From positions 31,960,501 to 32,024,500 of the forward strand of contig NC_088917.1 of the NCBI RefSeq assembly GCF_963576675.1: DNA of 64,000 nucleotides, given 5' to 3'. The translations under genes and the position numbers were made by a program. The stretch is from Euphorbia lathyris (Eukaryota > Streptophyta > Magnoliopsida > Malpighiales > Euphorbiaceae). The notes under the pieces were generated by a model. That model had not been told where the DNA came from. It worked only from the letters and a program-made list of their open reading frames with translations, and searched no databases. Of the stretch, positions 1-10,455 are shown one piece after another; positions within the stretch are counted from its first letter, which is position 1, and each line of letters opens with the position of its first letter.

Positions 1-775
1 CCCAAACAATTCTTCAACATTTTCGTTTTGAGGTCATTTATGTGTTATTTTGTTAGAAGAGGGAAAATGAATGTTTAGAAAGAGAAATCTCCAGAAATGA
101 TGATTTTTGAAAATAAGACATGTGGATTCATGGTAAATGTGGTTATAAACAACTTTAATTCTTAGAGATTTTCATTTTAAGATCGTTAACGGTCTTTTTA
201 AGGCGTTAATTAAAGTTTAGTGGTCATAATGTTAGAAAATGTAAAGTTGAGAGTCTATATTGGTACTGTTTGGTAAAGAGCTTTTTGAGGTAAAATTAGA
301 GGTTTTGACTAGTCAAACCTCTAACAGTGGTGCTTGTGAAGACAGGTTTGAAAGAGCTTATTGGGTCCAAAATACTAATTTTAAAAAAACTCATTTTAGA
401 AGTTTTTTTAATTAGCTTATTGCTCCATCTCTTTTGAAAGATATTTTTATCCATAATTATTACCATCTAACCCTAAATAAATGCTTTATCATGTCTTTAT
501 TTATCATTTACCCAAACAGCTATTAGAAATCAGCTAAACTTTACCAAACAAGTTTACAAAATCAGCTAGTCAAATCAGCTAACAAAAAATGTAATAAGCT
601 AACAACTAATGTAATTAACTATCAACTAACAGTAACTATTTGCCAAATAGGGCAATTATCTTATGTTTTAAAGTTTAGTAACCATACCATTATAAAAAAA
701 AAATTAGTAACCATACCAGGAAAATGAGTAAATTTTAGTGACCATGGATGTAATTTATCCAAAATTGGATGTATT
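1..775. repeat. Relic of a MULE-like MITE, cut by the window edge
   Basis: The text at 20-250 and 665-770 matches, in inverse orientation and imperfectly, the interior and end of the better preserved element at 8660-9177. Shared landmarks are the 'gttttgaggtcattta' stretch near 27 and the repeated 'agtttagtaaccat' / 'ttttagtgaccatgg' words near the right end. The left end lies outside the window. A second element (262-653) appears to be inserted in it. No coding potential is visible. Family membership rests on by-eye similarity only. Confidence 0.55.
262..653. mobile_element. Candidate hAT-like MITE nested in the relic
   Basis: The segment begins ggtactgtttggtaaa and ends tttgccaaatagggc, which are imperfect inverted repeats. 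Between them are many short AGCTGATTT / GCTAACAA words on both strands, typical of plant hAT MITE subterminal regions. The host repeat seems to resume after 653. I could not find a convincing 8-bp target duplication, so the borders are approximate. Confidence 0.35.
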
Positions 776-1791
776 CAATAGGATAAGATAATGTACAAAA
801 ATACATATAATGTTTATATCCAGAGGTAATTTTATCCCTTAATATTATCAAATAAGAGCAATTTTATCTTTAATGTTGGTTTGATTAAATTTCTGAGATT
901 ATTATAAATCATAAATAATTTATTCTTTATTCTTTTCTATCAATTGCATATCAATTTATGTTAAAAAAAAAGATTGCATAGTTAAAGGATCTTTCATGAA
1001 ATTAACCCTCAATTGAGTGTAGGAAAAGAGGCGGTGAGAGTTTTATGGGAAGCGAAGCAGAAACGTGACAATGAGATTACGGTATTTACATGTGGATTTG
1101 GTTGTACCTATTCAGGTTACTTGCGGTGTTACTTTTACCCTGCTTCGCTCTTCCCTCAAATAATTCCTTTTGTTTAATAAACTATAATAAGTTAGTTATA
1201 AAAAAAAAAAAAACTATAATAAGTGTTTTCAATAATTGGTAGTAGTACATTTCGAAAAAAATAATTGGTAGTAGTAGACTTTAATTAATTTTAAAAGGTA
1301 CTATGAAAAGAGGGTATCATGAATTTATATTCGATTAATTAGATGAGTTAAAAAATTAATAAAACTATTTAAATATATTTGATTCTCTTAAAAAAAGAAA
1401 TATATTTGATTAACTTTAAATTGATTAATCCATATAAGCATAGCTTTACCTAAAGTAATAACTTTTTTAAATAAAAACTAAAAAAATAATATATACAAAA
1501 ACCCAAACATTATGCTGTTTCAAATATTATATTGTCAAAATATAAATTATTTTATTTTATAATTTTTATAATAATATTTTTACCATTTGTCTCCTACTAG
1601 CCTTTTCAAATATATTCCTTTATATTAATTGTATCTCTAAATTACATAGAGAACTATTTGTTCTTCATTCCTTTTTTAAAAAAGCTATACCATCTAAGGA
1701 TGAAGAAACTATTCTTACAATCAAGGAAAAAACGAAGTTTATTATGTCTTCAAACTCCATCATTAATTTCACGAGGTATTAGAGAAAAAAA
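776..1791. other. AT-rich intergenic stretch without a recognisable gene
   Basis: Mostly A/T runs with no supported coding region on either strand. The only structure seen is an imperfect inverted repeat: gggaagcgaagcag at 1047-1060 faces ctgcttcgctcttccc at 1140-1155. It could be a small foldback relic. Confidence 0.6.
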
Positions 1792-1835
1792 TTAATAACA
1801 TGAATTTTTTTTTTTTTTTTTGAAGAAAAGAGCTT

Positions 1836-4800
1836 TTACTCATTAATCAGAAGATGAAACATCCGAATACAAAACAGATTCCAAGAAAATTGGAACCGAA
1901 AATGAAAGAAAATGACTAGCATTGGAAGGGCATTCCTAGCAAGTGTATGAGCTACCCTATTCGCTAATCGGGGACAAAAAGACACGGTGATATCGTGTCG
2001 TTGTAGAAGTAGAGATTGACAGTCTTTTATGATGGATCCGAACTCAGACAATTCTTCCTTCGCGGCATGAAAGCAATCCACCACAATCTTCGCATCCGAG
2101 GCCATAATAACCGAAGTGAGCCCAAGATTCAAAACCTGCTTAATTCCGTACCACAGCGCCAACGCCTCAGCATGACGAGCACTAATCTTTCCTTCATTTG
2201 AGCCTCCAAAACAGACCTGGAATAACCCGGTCGAGTTTCTGACCACCCCACCCCAGCCATACCGACCCTCATTGGAGAAAGTTGCTGCGTCTATGTTGCA
2301 GATTAGAGTGTCAGCAGGAGGGGCTTGCCATCTCGGTACTTCAGTTCTGATTCTTGCTGCTGAATTTTCTGGTTTTTTACGGATTTGCTGCCAGTCTACC
2401 ATATAGTTTAAACCCTGGTTTACCGCTGTGTACGAGGGCTTGAGTCTGCTGTTCCATAGCTTCTCATTTCTCTGATGCCATATAACCCACATGATTGTCA
2501 AGACTTTACACAACCATTCCGTAGCAGCTGAATTGCACAATTCTAATAAATAATTCCCAAATGCAGCTGCATCATCCCATGGCATCGTTATCCCTGCGGT
2601 AGCCCAGCACTGCTTTGCATACGGGCAGTCCATGAAAAGGTGCCAGTTATGTTCAATATCTCTCTCGCATATAACACATGTAGTTGGGATCGGAATTCGT
2701 TTCTCTGCCAATTTCAATCTAGTTGGCAAACAATTTGATATGATTCTCCAGACAAAGAATTGAATCTTACCCGGCAAATTCAGCCTCCACATGCGCTTCC
2801 ACCCCGCGCGGATATTTCCTTCCTCATTTCTCTTCACTGCCGTGCGATAACCTGATTTACAAGAATACTCACCAGATTTTGTATATAACCAGATTAGACG
2901 GTCAGGAGTTGGTCTCTGCGGAATAAATATGGTTTTGATATAAGCTGCATCCGCCGGATTAAACAGTGTGGCTAATTTTCCCGGATCCCAGCTTCGTTCC
3001 GCCTCCCTGAACAGCTCGCAGACTTTTTTATTAGGTTCCTGAGTTGCAGCAAGCTCTGTTGGAAGGAAATTTTCATTCTCTGCTAACCACGGATCAGACC
3101 AGATTCGAACATTTTTACCATCCCCAATTCTCCACTTTAGTCCCTGCTTCAGAATCTCCTTAGACTCCCAGATACTTCTCCAAGTGTAGCTAGGGTTGTT
3201 TCCCAACTTTGAGTTCAAAAAATTGTCGTTCGGAAAATATTTTGCCTTGATCACACGACACACAAGCATATCTGGATTGTTTAGCAGTTTCCATCCCTGT
3301 TTACCAAGAAGAGATAGGTTGAATAGGTGTAAGTCTCGAAAGTCCAGTCCTCCATTCTCTTTACTTCCGCATAGCTTTTTCCATCCAAACCAGTGAATTT
3401 TCCTATTGCCGTCACTCTTTGAACCCCACCAAAAGGAATTCATCATGCGCTGTAGTTCCTCACAAAGAGACTTTGGCAAGAGGAACACGCTCATGCAGAA
3501 AGTCGGTAAGGCTTGAGCCACTGCTTTAATCAAAACACTTTTACCGGCACTCGATAAAAATTTTAAACCCCAGCTGCTGAACCGCTTTCGGAGTCTTTCC
3601 TTCAGGAAATTAAAAATGGCAATTTTAGACTTCCCAACTAAAGAGGGCAGCCCAAGATAACTCCCAGTATCGAGAGGGGAGTGCACCTGAAGCAAATTGG
3701 AGATAGCTGATTTGCACTCAGAAGATACATTTGGGCTGAAATAAATTCCAGACTTGTTTCGGTTAATAGCTTGCCCTGAAACTTCTTCATACTCCTTCAG
3801 TATGTTCAGTACCGTCTGTCCCTCTTCTGGAGAAGCCTTAAAAAATAAGAAGGAGTCGTCAGCGAACAGTAAATGGGTTATACTGGGAGCCCCTCTGCTG
3901 ATTCGACAACCGTGAATTAACCCATCTACTTCAGCCCTGTGTATCATTTGTGAGAACACCTCCGTGCAAATGATGAAAAGATACGGTGACAGCGGGTCCC
4001 CTTGCCTTAGCCCACGCCCTGGTGTAAATGGTCCCACCAATTGGTCATTGACCGCCATACTGTATGAAACAGTAGAGATACATAACATCATCCACGCAAT
4101 CCAGTCAGTATGAAAACCCATTCGAATCATCACTGCCTCTAAAAATTTCCAATTAACCCGGTCATAGGCTTTACTAACATCAAGTTTCAGCGCCACACAC
4201 CCCTCTCTTCCTCTGTTTCTTCTCTTCATGAAATGTAACGTTTCAAAAGCAATAAGGATGTTGTCTGTAATTATCCTTCCGGGAACAAATGCAGATTGAC
4301 TTACAGAAATGATTTCTGGCAGGATTAGTTTGAGCTGGTTAGCAAGTACCTTAGCCATAAGCTTATACAAGACGTTGCAGAGCGCAATGGGTCGTAAGTC
4401 TTTTAACTGATCAGGGTTATCACATTTTGGGATAAGAGTGATAATTGTGTCATTTAGATTTGCAGGGAACTCTTTTCTAGTTAGCCATCCCGAACAAGCT
4501 TTGAAAATATCCATTCCGATTAAATCCCAAAAATGTTGAAAAAACCCCGGGTTTAACCCGTCAGGGCCCGGGGATTTATCCGGATGCATCTGGAAGATAG
4601 CTGCTTTGAATTCCTCTATATTGAACGGGCCTGTCAGTATGTAATTCATATCCTCTGTAACAATCTCAGAGATCACATCTATAGCAGCCACATTAATTGG
4701 TTCTGCAGCTTTATAAACTCCCATGAAGTACTGCTTGGTCATCTCCTCAATTTCTGCTTTGCCTTCTACAAACTGGTCATTTACGTCTCTAAGGCGTTTG

Positions 4801-5906
4801 ATGTGATTCCTCCTTCTTCGACCCTTTAAACAAGCATGGAAGTACTTGGAATTGTTATCTCCCTCTTTCAGCCAGAATGCTTTCGCCCGTTGCTTCCAGA
4901 AGACTTCCTCTTGCTCTAAAAGGTTGTCCATCTGCTTCTTCGCTTCTAGATATCTCGCAACATCATGGGAATTATTGCTGTTCTGGGTGTTTGCAATAAT
5001 CGTTTTACACTGTGCTAACCGCCTCGCAAAACGGTGTTGAAAAGCTCGGCCCCACTGATCCATGGTTGTTGTGAGAGAACCCAGCCGAGATGTCACATCC
5101 CTCCCATTGCCCGCCTGCCATCCCTGATGAACAACAGGTAAGAAATCCGGAACCTGTAGCCAGCTCATTTCGAATTTAAACCTTCTTTGTTTTCTTACTT
5201 GCGTCGTTTGTGTGAACACCAGCATCAATGGGCAATGATCGAAATAGGAAGTTATAAGAGTTGATAACTGGTAGTTATCGAAATTTAACAGCCATTGATC
5301 AGAAGCTACAGCTCGGTCCAGCTTTTCCCGAATCCAATTTGGAGATCCACGGCCCCTCTCCCAGGTGTAATTTTCTCCCTGCACTGTGAGATCATGTAAA
5401 TTGCACGTGAAAAGAGTTTCCGCAAACTTTTCAATGAGTGATTGAGGGAATTGAAGCCCTCCCATTTTTTCGTTCTGTGAAAGTATGCAGTTAAAGTCTC
5501 CAATGATCACCGTCGGGAGAATGGATGCTGAAGAGAGCTGATTTAATAAATCCCAGGAGCGATGATGTTGATTCCGATCAGCGTAGCCGTAAAAGGAGAC
5601 TAGTCTCCAATCCCCTTTCAACGAATCATGAATCTGTAACTCAATGTGTCGAGCCGAATATCCTGTCACTGAGAGAGCCGAATTTTCCTTCCATAATACC
5701 GCCAATCCTCCACTGTGCCCGTGACTATCAACAGCAAAACAATTGCTGAAATTTAGTTTCCTCCTCACAATATCCACCCTGTTCCTATCACACATAGTTT
5801 CAATCAAGCACACCACTGTTGGGGAATACGTTCTAACAATCTCGACGAGACTGCGAACTGCTCGGGAATTCCCCAATCCCCGGCAGTTCCAACTGAGGCA
5901 ACTCAT
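1836..5906 (-). CDS. LINE-A ORF2: endonuclease, reverse transcriptase, RNase H polyprotein
   Basis: An open 1356-residue frame ending TAA at 1836-1838. The order is an N-terminal AP-like (EEP) endonuclease (about 1-225; LSWNCRGLGN start, IGDFNC and DHCPL motifs), reverse transcriptase (about 430-720; SPGPDG, LRPIALCN, LDVSKAYD, RQGDPLSPYLF, catalytic FADD near residue 680), a zf-RVT segment (about 1040-1120; C-x2-C...H-x4-C) and a C-terminal RNase H (about 1195-1330). RNase H shows NIDAA, HAEALAL and ASDAK acidic residues and a final RVAHTLAR. The protein would nick target DNA and copy the LINE RNA at the nick. Its ATG overlaps the ORF1 stop as ATGA at 5903-5906, so translation probably depends on reinitiation or coupling. 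No inactivating change is visible in ORF2. Whether it is expressed cannot be seen. Confidence 0.93.
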   Translation of the reverse strand: MSCLSWNCRGLGNSRAVRSLVEIVRTYSPTVVCLIETMCDRNRVDIVRRKLNFSNCFAVDSHGHSGGLAVLWKENSALSVTGYSARHIELQIHDSLKGDWRLVSFYGYADRNQHHRSWDLLNQLSSASILPTVIIGDFNCILSQNEKMGGLQFPQSLIEKFAETLFTCNLHDLTVQGENYTWERGRGSPNWIREKLDRAVASDQWLLNFDNYQLSTLITSYFDHCPLMLVFTQTTQVRKQRRFKFEMSWLQVPDFLPVVHQGWQAGNGRDVTSRLGSLTTTMDQWGRAFQHRFARRLAQCKTIIANTQNSNNSHDVARYLEAKKQMDNLLEQEEVFWKQRAKAFWLKEGDNNSKYFHACLKGRRRRNHIKRLRDVNDQFVEGKAEIEEMTKQYFMGVYKAAEPINVAAIDVISEIVTEDMNYILTGPFNIEEFKAAIFQMHPDKSPGPDGLNPGFFQHFWDLIGMDIFKACSGWLTRKEFPANLNDTIITLIPKCDNPDQLKDLRPIALCNVLYKLMAKVLANQLKLILPEIISVSQSAFVPGRIITDNILIAFETLHFMKRRNRGREGCVALKLDVSKAYDRVNWKFLEAVMIRMGFHTDWIAWMMLCISTVSYSMAVNDQLVGPFTPGRGLRQGDPLSPYLFIICTEVFSQMIHRAEVDGLIHGCRISRGAPSITHLLFADDSFLFFKASPEEGQTVLNILKEYEEVSGQAINRNKSGIYFSPNVSSECKSAISNLLQVHSPLDTGSYLGLPSLVGKSKIAIFNFLKERLRKRFSSWGLKFLSSAGKSVLIKAVAQALPTFCMSVFLLPKSLCEELQRMMNSFWWGSKSDGNRKIHWFGWKKLCGSKENGGLDFRDLHLFNLSLLGKQGWKLLNNPDMLVCRVIKAKYFPNDNFLNSKLGNNPSYTWRSIWESKEILKQGLKWRIGDGKNVRIWSDPWLAENENFLPTELAATQEPNKKVCELFREAERSWDPGKLATLFNPADAAYIKTIFIPQRPTPDRLIWLYTKSGEYSCKSGYRTAVKRNEEGNIRAGWKRMWRLNLPGKIQFFVWRIISNCLPTRLKLAEKRIPIPTTCVICERDIEHNWHLFMDCPYAKQCWATAGITMPWDDAAAFGNYLLELCNSAATEWLCKVLTIMWVIWHQRNEKLWNSRLKPSYTAVNQGLNYMVDWQQIRKKPENSAARIRTEVPRWQAPPADTLICNIDAATFSNEGRYGWGGVVRNSTGLFQVCFGGSNEGKISARHAEALALWYGIKQVLNLGLTSVIMASDAKIVVDCFHAAKEELSEFGSIIKDCQSLLLQRHDITVSFCPRLANRVAHTLARNALPMLVIFFHFRFQFSWNLFCIRMFHLLINE

Positions 5907-7124
5907 TGATCCCGGCGGACCTGGATATCAGGCCTCGCCGAATCGGGACTGTTAGATAAGTTCAAATCTTTAGTGATGAAAGAAATAGACCCATCTGAGT
6001 TAACCTTTTGGTTCTGAGATGAAGTTGTAAATATAGAGGGCATAGCCCCTCCTGCAGCAGCTGTTTTGAGACTCATATTTGTTGCATTTCTGCGGCGCTT
6101 CTTCTCATCCTGTATTTCCAGCGTCTCATCTTCATCTTGCTCCATCTCTGAGACAACCTCACTTGATTTTTTATTTGCATTTTCATCGTTGCCTTGCTAT
6201 ATATCTTTGCCCCTCTTATTCTGGTCATTGATTCCAGTTTTAGGTAGTGAACTTGCCCCTGTATTAGTACGATCTGTGAGAATTGAATTGCTATGTTGTG
6301 CAATTGGCCCCTTCTCTCCCCACTTTGAACCTCCTGCTCCTGCCTCTGCGGCATCTCTCGGCTCCCTTAGCCACTTAGCCCCAATCTGTTCCCCTCCTCT
6401 GCGGATCGGAGCTTTTAACCAGTCGCCCCAATCTCTTCTCAGTTCAGACCTCGGTCCCTGGAACATCAATTCGCAGAAATTCTCAGTATGTCCCAGCTTT
6501 CCACAAAGATAACAAAAGTTACTCAATCGCTCATATTTGAACTGTATATAAGCATCTTCCTGGTGTTTCTTAATTTTCTTGTATCTTTTAAGAGGCTTGC
6601 GGACGTCAATTGATACTCGTATTCTCATGAACAACCTCCGAAACACAGAGTTATTTGAAGCATCGTATTCCAAGAACTTGCCAATAAAGTTACCTATCTG
6701 CTTTCCGACTGATTCTGACATGCTTCCTACAGGAAGGTCATACACCTGGATCCAGAAAACCGCGAAATCCAAACTCACTTCTTCGGGGGCGGTGTTGGCT
6801 TTCCACTCGTTCATGACCAATATATTATTGCTAAATGACCAAGGTCCCCCCGCTAAGATGCGGTCATGATCCACCTCATGAAAGAACTCGAAAGAAGACA
6901 GATTTGCTTCCAGTTCAAGTATCGTTACCCCTTTCAAAGGTCTCCACAGGCTCTCCAGCTGATTCTTCATTGCGATATAATTTATTGGCCTATCTGATAA
7001 AAATCGCCCAATCATACGTAGGTTTTTTTTCTGGCACAGCATTACTTCCTCCAGTTATACCAAAATCCATAGCCTCCTCTTCATCTTCTTCCTCCAATGA
7101 TAAGTGCTCGATAAACTTCTCCAT
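5903..7124 (-). pseudogene. LINE-A ORF1: DUF4283 / CCHC zinc-knuckle protein, broken
   Basis: ORF1 of plant LINEs encodes an RNA-binding protein that packages the transcript. The likely ATG is at 7122-7124 and leads into an acidic N-terminus. The frame is lost at a run of eight A's (plus-strand T's 7023-7030) and resumes in another frame from 7042 with the DUF4283-like domain. A zinc knuckle follows (CYLCGKLGHTENFC, about 6465-6506), then an in-frame TAG at 6197-6199. Beyond that the same frame stays open to the TGA at 5903-5905. The protein thus has one frameshift and one nonsense codon in about 400 codons. The A-run shift could be a sequencing or assembly error, but the TAG is an ordinary substitution. 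The element probably cannot supply its own ORF1 protein. Confidence 0.82.
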
Positions 7125-7847
7125 CACTCAGTTTTTAACAAGTACTCCATCAAAAGGTTTGAAATCGGACCCAACAGCACGTATGTGAACAAGGTAATGT
7201 TACCACAGCCGAGAAACAGAACTAGGTACTCTACAACACTTGTTTTTGATTCTTGTGATAATAATTGGCTAAATATAACCAACAGATAAGAGCCGCTCAG
7301 GTAGAATTAATTAGAAAAGATACCAGGGTGGGGAGTGCTAATCCGTTCCCGACGGCGGCGAAACACAGACGAACAACAAAGCACGGACTCCTACAGAGAG
7401 AGGAGACGAAACACTCCTACAGAGAGAGGAGACTTTTAATAACATGAATTTTTATATCATAGTAATATGGAGCAAAAACATGCATCAAAACTTGACGAAA
7501 TGAAGACAAACCTGAATCTGAATTCTTTGCTCATTTGACCTTTGGTTCACTGTTTCAAACCCCACCCCACTGGTGAACAAACTTTATGTATTGTAATTGA
7601 TATTTTTTAGTGGATTAATTTCTCCACAAAAATACAAGGTTATCAAACCCGGACCGGTCCGGTTGGTCCAACTAGAACCGGTCAAAATTTCAGCCCGAAG
7701 GTGGTCCGATTGTTAAATCCTTGAAAACCGTTCAGACCCGCTCAAACCGGCCAGTTCAACCATGAACCGGTTGATCCCGTGCCGATTAAGCGGTTTGGTC
7801 CGATTTGCTTTTAGACATGTTTACTTAAAAAAATATATAAATTTTGA

Positions 7848-7920
7848 CAAAGGTAGGATTCGAACTTTGGACCTTTGGTCTATAGACTCTAATACTCACC
7901 ACTACACTACCATCTCACTA
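7848..7920 (-). other. tRNA-like segment with Pol III A and B boxes
   Basis: On the minus strand TAGTGTAGTGGTGAGTA (7893-7909) resembles an A box, and GTTCGAATCC (7856-7865) is an exact B-box core about 28 nt downstream. The whole looks like the acceptor-to-TpsiC part of a degenerate tRNA. It lies in the left arm of the hAT-type element. The cloverleaf is incomplete and the 3' acceptor strand does not pair well, so I do not call it a functional tRNA. A tRNA-derived internal promoter or SINE relic is the likeliest reading. Confidence 0.5.
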
Positions 7921-8659
7921 ATGTCTATTATTAACTATTTAAGAATAAATAATAATGTTATAACTTAAATAATTAAAATATGATTTGGTATTATTTTTTT
8001 CTATTTAGATAAATATCATTAAAAAAATTATTATATTTTCTCAATATTAATACAGTTTAATTAGCATTTAGATTTTAAATATATAGAAATAAATTTTAAA
8101 AATCTAATAAATTTAAATTTAAGTTGAATTATAAAATACATATCCTATTAACATATTTACATGTTTATTATTAATAAAAAGTAATCACTAGTAATTTTAA
8201 AAGTATATATTTTCTTTAATTTTTATATTTATTTGTCTTGTTAAATTTATTAATTTGATATCATGTTTTGATACTAAATAAATGTTATTATATTAGTAAA
8301 AATTTTATGAATATAGTTAATATTATACTATGTTAGGATAATTCCTATAAAAAATGTTCCTTTTAATAATAATTTTAAAAATAATGTTTGGTTTAAAAAA
8401 ATGATCACTGTAATACTGTACGCGGTAATAAAAATACCGGTGTCATTATTGCAATGAATCCGGTGTTTGTGTAGGCTGCTGCAGCATTTAATGCTGCAGC
8501 ACCCACAATAATAATATTATTTTATTAAAAAAAACAAATTCACCCTTCAAAAAAAAAAGCCACAATTCTATTCTATGTATATAAAAACCATTATTTGCAC
8601 GCATACAACAAATTAATCAGAATTTAGTATTTCATCATTTTGGACATATAAAACTTTTT

Positions 8660-9177
8660 GGGTAAATTACATTCATGGCCACTAAACTTTACCTATTTTC
8701 ATATTATGGCCACTCAATTTCATTTTTTTCCGGTATGACCACTAAACTTTACACTTTTTAATACCAGTGGCCACTCAATTTCAACTAACTTCTCAAAATG
8801 ACCGTTAACGATCTCAAAATGAAAATTTTCAAGAATTAAAGTTGTTCAGAACGACATTTACCATGAAACCACATTTTTTATTTTCGAAAATCATATTTTT
8901 TGGAGTTTTCTCTCTCTAGAAATTCATTTTTTCTCTCCTAACCAAACAACACCTAAATGACCTCAAAACGAAAATTTTCAAGAATTAAAGTTCCTTAAAA
9001 TATCATTAACGCTTTGGATTTTTTATTTTTAGCTGTCAATAGTCGTTTTGAGACGTTAAGTGGTCACCTGTGTTAAAAAGTGTAAAGTTCAGTGGCCATA
9101 CGGGGAAAAAAATGAAGTTCAGTGGCCATAATGTGAAAATGGATAAAATCAGTGGCCATAGGTGTAATAATTTACCC
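8660..9177. mobile_element. Second MULE-like MITE, nested one level deeper
   Basis: The first and last ~130 bp are inverted repeats starting GGGTAAATTA. Each arm carries several copies of the word 'tggccact(a/c)aa'. The exact 10-bp duplication AAAACTTTTT flanks it at 8650-8659 and 9178-9187. Length is 518 bp with no coding potential. The relic at 1-775 belongs to the same family. Confidence 0.8.
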
Positions 9178-9256
9178 AAAACTTTTTTTTACCAAAGAAC
9201 ATAATAAATAATATAGGTAAATAATTTATTAGTCCCTACATTTTATTATCATATTT

Positions 9257-9790
9257 TAATAACACACTTTTTAGTTTTTTTACTTTTATTCAGTTTAGCC
9301 CCCGATCGCAGAAACCATCCCTACTATGGAAAGTTTACGAACCTCAGCCGTTGGAACTACTCCTATTAAGTCATTAAGTTTGAATTTAATTAATATATGA
9401 TAGGCGATAAATTTCTCTAAGTTATTCAAAACGATTCAAGCTTACTTTCATAATCTAAATTAAGTAAGTTCGATTTAATTGCTGAGTTAATGTACACGTG
9501 TGTGCGGAAAAAGAATTACGAAAGTAAGATTGACTCGTTTTGAACAAACTTAGAGAAATTTATCATCTATTATATATTAATCAAGTTGAATTTTTTAATT
9601 AAATTCAAACTCAATGACACAGTTAATCACTAGGAACCTTAATTTGTTAGAAACAGGAGGTCGAAATCATATATAATAGGAGTAGTTCCAACAGACGGGG
9701 TCAGAAACTATCCATGGTAGGAGTAGTTCCGGCAGCTGGATCTAAACTATTGAATAGAATAAAAATAAAAAAATAAAAAGTGTATTAATT
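9257..9790. repeat. Foldback (long palindromic) element
   Basis: The outer arms (about 9257-9299 against 9744-9790) and inner arms (about 9374-9455 against 9518-9617) are inverse repeats. The stretch around 9323-9371 also matches about 9674-9726 in inverse orientation. The whole ~530 bp can fold into one interrupted hairpin, with extra DNA in the right inner arm. No target duplication was found and no coding capacity is visible. Confidence 0.65.
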
Positions 9791-10455
9791 ACCGGTGTCA
9801 ACTAACTATGGTAAATTATTAGAGCATTACAGTGGTCATTTTCTTAAACCAAACATTGTTTTTAAAATTATTATTAAAAGGAACATTTTTTTAGGAATTA
9901 TCCTACTATGTTATAAGATTAAATATGAATAAAAATATAATTTGCATATGATTTTTGAATACCGGTTGAACCCCGGTTGGATCCCGGTTAAACCTCAAAC
10001 CCTTGACCCTTTGTCTTTTCCGGTTGTTTGACCGGTCCGGTTTTGACAACCATGCAAAAATATGGTTTTAAGTTTGTGGTTAGTCATATTTTTTTTCTAT
10101 AATTTTAATTACGAGAAGTAAAAAAAACACCTTAATTTGATATTCAGACCATTTTTTGAATATTTGATGAATATGAGGTTTTTTTTTATAATTATTTTGT
10201 ATATTTGATTTCATATTATTAAAATCAATTATTATATTTATTAATTAAAAAATAGAAATATAAAAAAATAGCGTTCAATTATGACAAAATGAAGTTGGGA
10301 TTGTATTTAGACAATAATTCATAACCATATAAAAACGCGTAAATATTCTAGAGCATGGAGAACGACCGAAACCCCTTTCTCCATGGAGAACGACCGTCGC
10401 CGCCTCCCATCCCGTCCCGCCCGATAAACAGTGCACTGTCCCGCCGGAAACATCG

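Larger units (their letters stand above)
1810..7435 (-). mobile_element. LINE-A: nearly full-length non-LTR retrotransposon with TSD
   Basis: A plant L1-type LINE read on the minus strand. The order is 5' UTR (7435-7125), ORF1, ORF2, a 3' tail of only ~14 nt, and poly(A), seen as a T run at 1805-1821 on the plus strand. It is bounded by an 18-bp target duplication, TTAATAACATGAATTTTT, at 1792-1809 and 7436-7453. The first T's of the poly(A) complement merge with the duplication, so the left border is uncertain by a few bases. Within the 5' UTR a ~20-bp block (ctcctacagagagaggagac) is present twice, at about 7388-7407 and 7413-7433. ORF2 is fully open, ORF1 is broken. Total length is about 5.6 kb, normal for the family. 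The intact ends and long TSD indicate target-primed reverse transcription of a full-length RNA. Confidence 0.93.
8336..9903. mobile_element. MULE-like MITE inserted in the hAT-type element
   Basis: Long inverted arms, 8336-8414 and 9826-9903, begin GGATAATTCCTA and are nearly identical in inverse orientation over about 80 bp. They are flanked by an exact 10-bp duplication, TACTATGTTA, at 8326-8335 and 9904-9913. Long TIRs with a 9-11-bp TSD fit Mutator-like elements. It has no coding capacity. It contains a perfect hairpin at 8478-8500 (11-bp arms, GCTGCAGCATT), the second MITE at 8660-9177 and the foldback at 9257-9790. Confidence 0.8.
7635..10054. mobile_element. hAT-type element, outermost shell of a nested cluster
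   Basis: The left end CAAGGTTATCAAACCCGG and the right end (reverse complement CATGGTTGTCAAAACCGG) are terminal inverted repeats that continue into GACCGGTC. They are flanked by an exact 8-bp duplication, CAAAAATA, at 7627-7634 and 10055-10062. An 8-bp TSD with CA..TG ends is the hAT signature. No transposase is present. Its own sequence is 7635-8335 and 9904-10054; the middle is a later MULE-like insertion. The GC-rich ACCGGTTGAACC-type subterminal words fit a widespread plant repeat type. Confidence 0.82.
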
